In this document: piece by piece, positions 60,132-64,000 of the stretch
How positions within the stretch are numbered: the stretch's first letter is position 1
How the letters are laid out: each line of letters opens with the position of its first letter
From: Bradyrhizobiaceae bacterium
GTDB taxonomy: Bacteria; Pseudomonadota; Alphaproteobacteria; Rhizobiales; Xanthobacteraceae
Assembly: GCA_003963145.1 (NCBI GenBank)
Contig: RXJJ01000014.1
Span: forward strand, 1-64,000
DNA: 64,000 nt
Direction: 5' to 3'
Program-made: the position numbers and the translations under genes
The notes under the pieces: generated by a model
Seen by the model: the letters and a program-made list of their open reading frames with translations, nothing else
What the model was told of the DNA's origin: nothing
Databases searched by the model: none

Positions 60132-61560
60132 GAGCAAGCTCCCTTGAATGACGCGCGATATGGATGCGAACGATGGCGCCGCCATGAACGGCGCGTCCGA
60201 CCTCAATGCACCCGCCCATCTCGCTGACCAAGCGGCTGGTCGCCCAAAGTCCTAGGCCGCTTCGTTCGAGGGGGGGAAGCGAATCCTTCTGATCCGTCAA
60301 AATGGCGATGGCCCAATCTGGCATGCCATTTCCTCCATCGATGACTTCGAGCATCAGTTCCTCACCGTTCGATGTGACATCGACCAGAATCGATCCCCCC
60401 GCGGGGGTTGCCGCGATCGCGTTGAGCAGCAGGTTAAGCAGGGCCTGCCTGATCGGCGTGCTGGGAAATCGAATTTCTCCCTCGATGCTGCGCGTGAGAT
60501 TCACGCGAACCGATCTTCGCCTGGACTCCGGCGCGACGAGGAGGATGACATCGTCAAAATCCGTTGGCTCCAGAGGGCGCGGCTCGCGGTCCGTGCGATA
60601 GATCGACAATGTCGTGCGAACCGTGTCCTTGATTGCCTGGAGTCCCCGATCGAGCAGACCCAACGTGGCATCCCGCACGCCTTCCATGTGACCGTGGGTT
60701 TTGAGCGTTGCGACAGCGTTAAACAGCCCTCCCAGCGGATTGTTGATCTCGTGCGCGACGGCGGAGGCAAGGCGTCCGAGGCTGCTGATACGTTTTTCTT
60801 CCGCAAGCCGGCGGCTAAGTTCTTCGCGCTCTCCTAGCGAGCGAACCAGCGCATTATAGGCTTTGAAGAGACGCCGGAATTCGCCATGCGTATTCGCGAT
60901 GATCGGCTCGGCGATCTGGCTGGCACGCTCGGTGCGGGCCGCGCCCAAATGATCGGATAGAATACTGACCGGCCGGAGCATCCGGCGCATCAGCATCCAT
61001 CCCGCAAGAGCCAATGCAAGAGTGAGAATGCCATTCGTCAGAGCGAGCGCGAGAACGACGTTTCGGCGTTCGTTGGCAAGATGCGTCGTGTCGAAGGTGG
61101 CGAAGATCGCGCCGGCGGTCCGCCCCGGATAGGCGAGCAGGCGCGAGACCTTTGCCGATGCGCCATCGGCATCAAAAACAAAACGCCCGTCGATAAGTGA
61201 ATTTTTGAAGGCTGCGCCGATCGGATGCCTGTGGGGGTCGGAAGCTGCGATCACGCGATTTTCGGCGTTAACGACGACCGTCTCGATCGGCCGCAGGCTG
61301 CGGTGGCTCGATTGCGCGCGTTCGATGGCGTCAAAGACTTCCCAATTATCCTCACGCAGCACGGACGGCCCAATGGCTGAAGAAAGTCCGTCGAGATAAC
61401 TTTGCGAAAGATCGACAAGAAAACTCTGCTGGGTTTCCTGCAGGCGGTTTAGGACGTGTTCCGATAGAAGAACGCCAACCGCGATCATCAGACCGGCGAC
61501 CGCGATCGGCACCTTGACGGTGATCGGCCATGGCTGGCGGATGCGGCTTGCGAGGTTCAT
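60121..61560 (-). CDS. aioS: Sensor histidine kinase AioS
   Basis: Membrane sensor kinase of 479 residues. A first membrane helix (VPIAVAGLMIAVGVLL), a periplasmic sensory part of about 130 residues, a second helix (VVLALALTNGILTLALALAGWMLM), a HAMP-like linker, the phosphoacceptor LASAVAHEINNPLGGL and a HATPase domain with NLLLNAI, DGGNGM and GLGLW. It transduces the signal from AioX to AioR. Starts four bases after the aioX stop and overlaps aioR. Confidence 0.93.
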   Translation of the reverse strand: MNLASRIRQPWPITVKVPIAVAGLMIAVGVLLSEHVLNRLQETQQSFLVDLSQSYLDGLSSAIGPSVLREDNWEVFDAIERAQSSHRSLRPIETVVVNAENRVIAASDPHRHPIGAAFKNSLIDGRFVFDADGASAKVSRLLAYPGRTAGAIFATFDTTHLANERRNVVLALALTNGILTLALALAGWMLMRRMLRPVSILSDHLGAARTERASQIAEPIIANTHGEFRRLFKAYNALVRSLGEREELSRRLAEEKRISSLGRLASAVAHEINNPLGGLFNAVATLKTHGHMEGVRDATLGLLDRGLQAIKDTVRTTLSIYRTDREPRPLEPTDFDDVILLVAPESRRRSVRVNLTRSIEGEIRFPSTPIRQALLNLLLNAIAATPAGGSILVDVTSNGEELMLEVIDGGNGMPDWAIAILTDQKDSLPPLERSGLGLWATSRLVSEMGGCIEVGRAVHGGAIVRIHIARHSRELAHVA

Positions 61561-61564
61561 TCGA

Positions 61565-62446
61565 TCACCCGGCCGCCGCTACCAAAGCAGCATTCTTCGC
61601 AATGGAATCGAACAGCGACGGGTTTTCGGAAGCAAACCCGTCAAGCTCCAGCATTTCAAGAATGGCACGGCCGTCTTCTGACAAGTGCATGTCGAGAAGC
61701 GCGCGTTTCAACCGCGCGAGGCGTTCCGTACTGGGCGCATTCTTTGGCGCAGCAATCGGTGGAAATCCGTGCCATCCCGACGCGGTTACGATAGCGGTCC
61801 GCTTGGTAAGCTCCGGCTCCAGTTGCGAGACAACCTCATAGACATATCCGTCCACGGACCCCGATTGCGCCAGTCCGGAGGCCACCGCCCGAATGACGTT
61901 GCGGTGGCCATACGTGAACATCGTTTTCGAGAAAAACGATTCAGGACGCTGGCCGTGCTCGACGAGCGCGGCGCGCGTAACAAGAAACCCGGAGTTTGAA
62001 TCCGGATCGGAGAAAGCATGAATGTCGCCGCGCAGCGACATTATGTCCGTCACGCCCCGATTTGCATCGACGATGACGTAGGATTGGTAAAGGGGCTTCG
62101 AATGCCAGAGCGGGACGGCCACGAGCTGAAGCTCTGCCTGGTGACTCACGAAAGGGTAGCCGCAAATCCAGGCGCCGTCGATTTGCCCGGAGGTGAGGAG
62201 CGCGGTGACCTCTTGATAGGTGCGCCGATTGACGAGTTCGACGGCATACCCCGTGCTGCGTTCCAGATAGGATTGCAACCGGCCGAGCAATTCGAGGTCT
62301 GACGTCAAAAAAACCGGGGTGAGCCCAAATTGGATCGGAGCTTCGCGCGCTACAGCTGGTGCCGCGAGCTTCTGAACGAACAAGGCTGCCGCACCCAGCG
62401 AAAGAACCTTGCGGCGGCTGGGATTTCCGGATGGAGAACACGACAT
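61565..62446 (-). CDS. aioX: Periplasmic arsenite-binding protein AioX
   Basis: PhnD-like periplasmic binding protein of 293 residues that senses arsenite and signals through AioS. The N-terminus has a twin-arginine motif (SRRKVLSLGAAALF) and the mature part starts REAPIQFGLTPVFL. The segment GQIDGAWICGYPFV holds the cysteine that, in characterised AioX, binds As(III). It follows the arsR at 62499 by 52 bases, so arsR-aioX-aioS-aioR form one minus-strand operon. Confidence 0.92.
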   Translation of the reverse strand: MSCSPSGNPSRRKVLSLGAAALFVQKLAAPAVAREAPIQFGLTPVFLTSDLELLGRLQSYLERSTGYAVELVNRRTYQEVTALLTSGQIDGAWICGYPFVSHQAELQLVAVPLWHSKPLYQSYVIVDANRGVTDIMSLRGDIHAFSDPDSNSGFLVTRAALVEHGQRPESFFSKTMFTYGHRNVIRAVASGLAQSGSVDGYVYEVVSQLEPELTKRTAIVTASGWHGFPPIAAPKNAPSTERLARLKRALLDMHLSEDGRAILEMLELDGFASENPSLFDSIAKNAALVAAAG

Positions 62447-62498
62447 ATTCGCACTCCTGTTTACCGCTCGTGATTGGCCATATGCCCACGAAGGCGGC

Positions 62499-62864
62499 TT
62501 ATCGCTTTGAACGCCTGGCCTCCTTTGCCGACGGACGGCACATCGAAAGACTTTTGATCACCGGCGCACAGATCTCCGGGCGGCCTTTGCAACACTCCTG
62601 AAGCAGAAAAAGCGCGACGGCTGGAAACGCTTCCAAATCGGCACGATAGATGATCGATCGGCTTCTCCGTTCCGCGGTCACAACTCCCGCGTTCGAGAGG
62701 ATCGACAAATGGGCAGATAACGTATTCTGCGGCACGTCCAGCATCCGGGCAAGTTCGCCGGCTGGTATGCCATCAGGCTCGTATTCGACGAGCGTTTGAA
62801 ACGCCCGCAGCCGGGTGGGCTGTGCAAGGGCAGCTAAAATGGAGACGGCTTCTTCAATTTCCAT
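62499..62864 (-). CDS. arsR: ArsR-family regulator at the head of the aioXSR operon
   Basis: A 121-residue winged-helix repressor from the ATG at 62864 (MEIEEAVSILAALAQPTRLRAF); a frame from 62921 adds 19 unlikely residues. HTH: GIPAGELARMLDVPQNTLSAHLSILSNAGVV. Cysteines LQECCKGRPEIC near residues 92-99 and a later SMCRPS could bind As(III). It resembles the HTH part of the arsR-arsC fusion at 43629-44522, including the [10 protein letters not shown]-type cluster. Confidence 0.92.
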   Translation of the reverse strand: MEIEEAVSILAALAQPTRLRAFQTLVEYEPDGIPAGELARMLDVPQNTLSAHLSILSNAGVVTAERRSRSIIYRADLEAFPAVALFLLQECCKGRPEICAPVIKSLSMCRPSAKEARRSKR

Positions 62865-62943
62865 CCATCCAGAATTTTGGATATGACCAAAAGAGTCAAG
62901 CGGAAAGAAGCCGTCCCTCACGCCGTCGTGAGAACGTTATTTC

Positions 62944-62968
62944 AAATATTCTCGAAATACTGTTGACA
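62944..62968 (+). promoter_or_regulatory. Promoter and dyad upstream of the plus-strand arsR
   Basis: An AT-rich dyad AAATATTCTCGAAATAC (62944-62960) directly followed by a perfect -35 hexamer TTGACA (62963-62968), 29 bases before the arsR ATG at 62998. The -10 is weak (GATTGT at 62986-62991) and there is no Shine-Dalgarno, so the transcript may be nearly leaderless. Likely autoregulatory. Confidence 0.5.
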
Positions 62969-62997
62969 ATGAAACCGCACAGCCCGATTGTTACGCT

Positions 62998-63312
62998 ATG
63001 AAGATAGATGATGCAGCGCAGCGACTTGAAGCACTGGGCAATACGACCCGCTTGAAGATTTACAGGGCGCTCATTCGAGCGGGCCATGCCGGTATGCCGG
63101 CCGGCAAGCTGAGTGAGAAGCTCAAAGTGGGTGCATCGACAATGTCGTACCACCTCAAGGAACTCATGGCGGTGGGACTGGTTTCGCAAAGGCGAGAAGG
63201 GGTCACGCTCTTTTGCTATGCCGAATACGACACCATGCAAGATTTGGTGGATTTCCTTGTCGCCGAATGCTGTGCCGAAGAAGGATGCGCGGATACGAAG
63301 TCGGCGGCCTAG
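62998..63312 (+). CDS. arsR: ArsR-family regulator with C-terminal cysteines
   Basis: A 104-residue repressor: LEALGNTTRLKIYRALIRAGHAGMPAGKLSEKLKVGASTMSYHLKELMAVGLVSQRREG. The arsenic-binding candidates are at the C-terminus, ECCAEEGCADT, rather than in the recognition helix, so it belongs to a different ArsR type from the other regulators in this island. It precedes the ArsO-like gene by 48 bases and probably controls it. Confidence 0.92.
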   Translation: MKIDDAAQRLEALGNTTRLKIYRALIRAGHAGMPAGKLSEKLKVGASTMSYHLKELMAVGLVSQRREGVTLFCYAEYDTMQDLVDFLVAECCAEEGCADTKSAA

Positions 63313-63334
63313 TTTCGCTTTACTCTATGATTCG

Positions 63335-63350
63335 ATATTTCTCTAAATAT
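63335..63350. promoter_or_regulatory. Dyad upstream of the ArsO-like gene
   Basis: ATATTT-CTCT-AAATAT, a perfect 6-bp inverted repeat, immediately before the AGGAGA ribosome-binding site of the flavoprotein gene. It resembles the dyad at 62944-62960 and may be bound by the ArsR encoded at 62998. Confidence 0.5.
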
Positions 63351-63360
63351 AGGAGATACC

Positions 63361-64000
63361 ATGAGCAAGAATGTCGCCATTATCGGAGCCGGCCCCGTAG
63401 GCCTTGCTGCGGCTGCACATCTCCTGGAGCGCGGGCTCAATCCTGTCGTTCTCGAAGCGGGACCGGCGGCGGGCCACGCCGTCCGTCAGTGGAAGCACGT
63501 TCAGCTCTTTTCGCCGTGGGAATATAATGTCGACAAGGCGGCCGAGCGCTTGCTGTCTTCAACGGGGTGGAATTCCCCCGACCCGCATGTCTACCCGACG
63601 GGACAGGAATTGCTTGAGCACTATCTCGATCCCTTGGCGACTCGCACCGTCCTGAAGGACGTCATTCGCACCTCGAGCCGCGTCACGGCAATCAGCCGCG
63701 TTGGATACGACAAGGCGAAAACCAAGGGCCGCGAAAGCGTGCCGTTTGAAATTCGCTACCAGAACGGAAAAGGCCCCGAAACATTGCGTGCCGATGCTGT
63801 CATCGATACGTCCGGTACATGGTCAACGCCCAATCCCGCGGGGGCAAACGGCCTTGCCGCGATTGGAGAGCGGGAGGCTGCTCACCACATCGCTTATGCG
63901 ATGCCGGACATTCGCGGCTCACAGCGTTCGCGTTATGCAGGCAAGACGGTGGCTGTGCTGGGCGCGGGCCATTCCGCGATCGGCACGCTCATGGAGCTGG
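63361..64000 (+). CDS. ArsO-like FAD-dependent oxidoreductase (partial)
   Basis: The first 213 residues of a flavoprotein that runs off the window. It begins SKNVAIIGAGPVGLAAAAHLLERGLNPVVLEAG, a classical FAD-binding fold (GxGxxG), with QWKHVQLFSPWEYNVD and a second nucleotide-binding loop KTVAVLGAGHSAIG at the truncated end. Flavin monooxygenase-like proteins of this kind (often called ArsO) accompany arsR genes; the reaction is not established. AGGAGA precedes the ATG. Confidence 0.8.
   Translation, partial: MSKNVAIIGAGPVGLAAAAHLLERGLNPVVLEAGPAAGHAVRQWKHVQLFSPWEYNVDKAAERLLSSTGWNSPDPHVYPTGQELLEHYLDPLATRTVLKDVIRTSSRVTAISRVGYDKAKTKGRESVPFEIRYQNGKGPETLRADAVIDTSGTWSTPNPAGANGLAAIGEREAAHHIAYAMPDIRGSQRSRYAGKTVAVLGAGHSAIGTLMEL

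Overview
The window is chromosomal DNA of an alphaproteobacterium, most likely of the Bradyrhizobium / Rhodopseudomonas / Afipia / Nitrobacter group (Nitrobacteraceae). This rests on the core gene order (atpA-G-D-C; rppH-ctpA-envC-like-rlmH-rsfS-nadD-proA-proB-obgE-rpmA-rplU), a lysine/alanine-rich tail on ribosomal protein L21, high GC core genes, and two copies of a dispersed palindromic element (15979-16025 and 17659-17702) of a kind I know from that group. No species can be named from the sequence alone.

Layout. (1) 1-19251, core chromosome: ATP synthase F1 genes with an Ohr/OsmC peroxidase gene inserted between atpG and atpD, a glycosyltransferase, a long minus-strand block for cell wall, ribosome, NAD and proline functions, then a ROK-type kinase whose sequence motifs are circularly permuted, and tRNA-Ser(CGA). 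(2) 19337-40834, an accessory region starting with a tyrosine integrase directly downstream of the tRNA. It is visibly AT-richer in most parts and is mosaic: a DprA-like/phosphoribosyltransferase pair, a PD-(D/E)XK nuclease-like protein, a four-gene STAS-winged-helix / small protein / DUF4417-like / HATPase module, a MauJ-like and a DUF5677-like protein, an exported/membrane three-gene operon, an XRE regulator, a PPP phosphatase, a DUF2958 plus endonuclease-like pair, and a replisome-like module made of two sliding-clamp-like genes (one frame-shifted) divergent from a degenerate DnaX-like protein with a Rep-like C-terminus. (3) 40977-64000, an arsenic island: arsJ/GAPDH/arsR-arsC, pstS-arsC-acr3 (acr3 carries an in-frame amber codon), arsenite oxidase aioBA with moeA and cytochrome c, a second arsR-arsC fusion, a complete pstSCAB-phoU, a TauE-type exporter, aioXSR with two arsR genes, and the start of an ArsO-like flavoprotein.

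How it works together. In the arsenic island AioX (periplasmic arsenite sensor), AioS (kinase) and AioR (sigma-54 activator) should switch on aioBA, for which a near-consensus -24/-12 promoter is visible at 52012-52027. Arsenite is oxidised to arsenate, with electrons passed to the cytochrome c. Arsenate, a phosphate mimic, would be handled by the GAPDH/ArsJ pair (export as an arseno-phosphoglycerate) while two phosphate-specific PstS copies, both preceded by the same palindrome (ATATGTCG-N8-CGACATAT), secure phosphate uptake. The arsenite pump Acr3 looks broken.

The strongest candidates for an undescribed system are the clamp / clamp-loader / Rep-like module (36218-40834) and the STAS-winged-helix / DUF4417 / HATPase module (24670-27590), which has a perfect palindrome reaching into its first start codon. 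Functions for both are inferred from motifs only.
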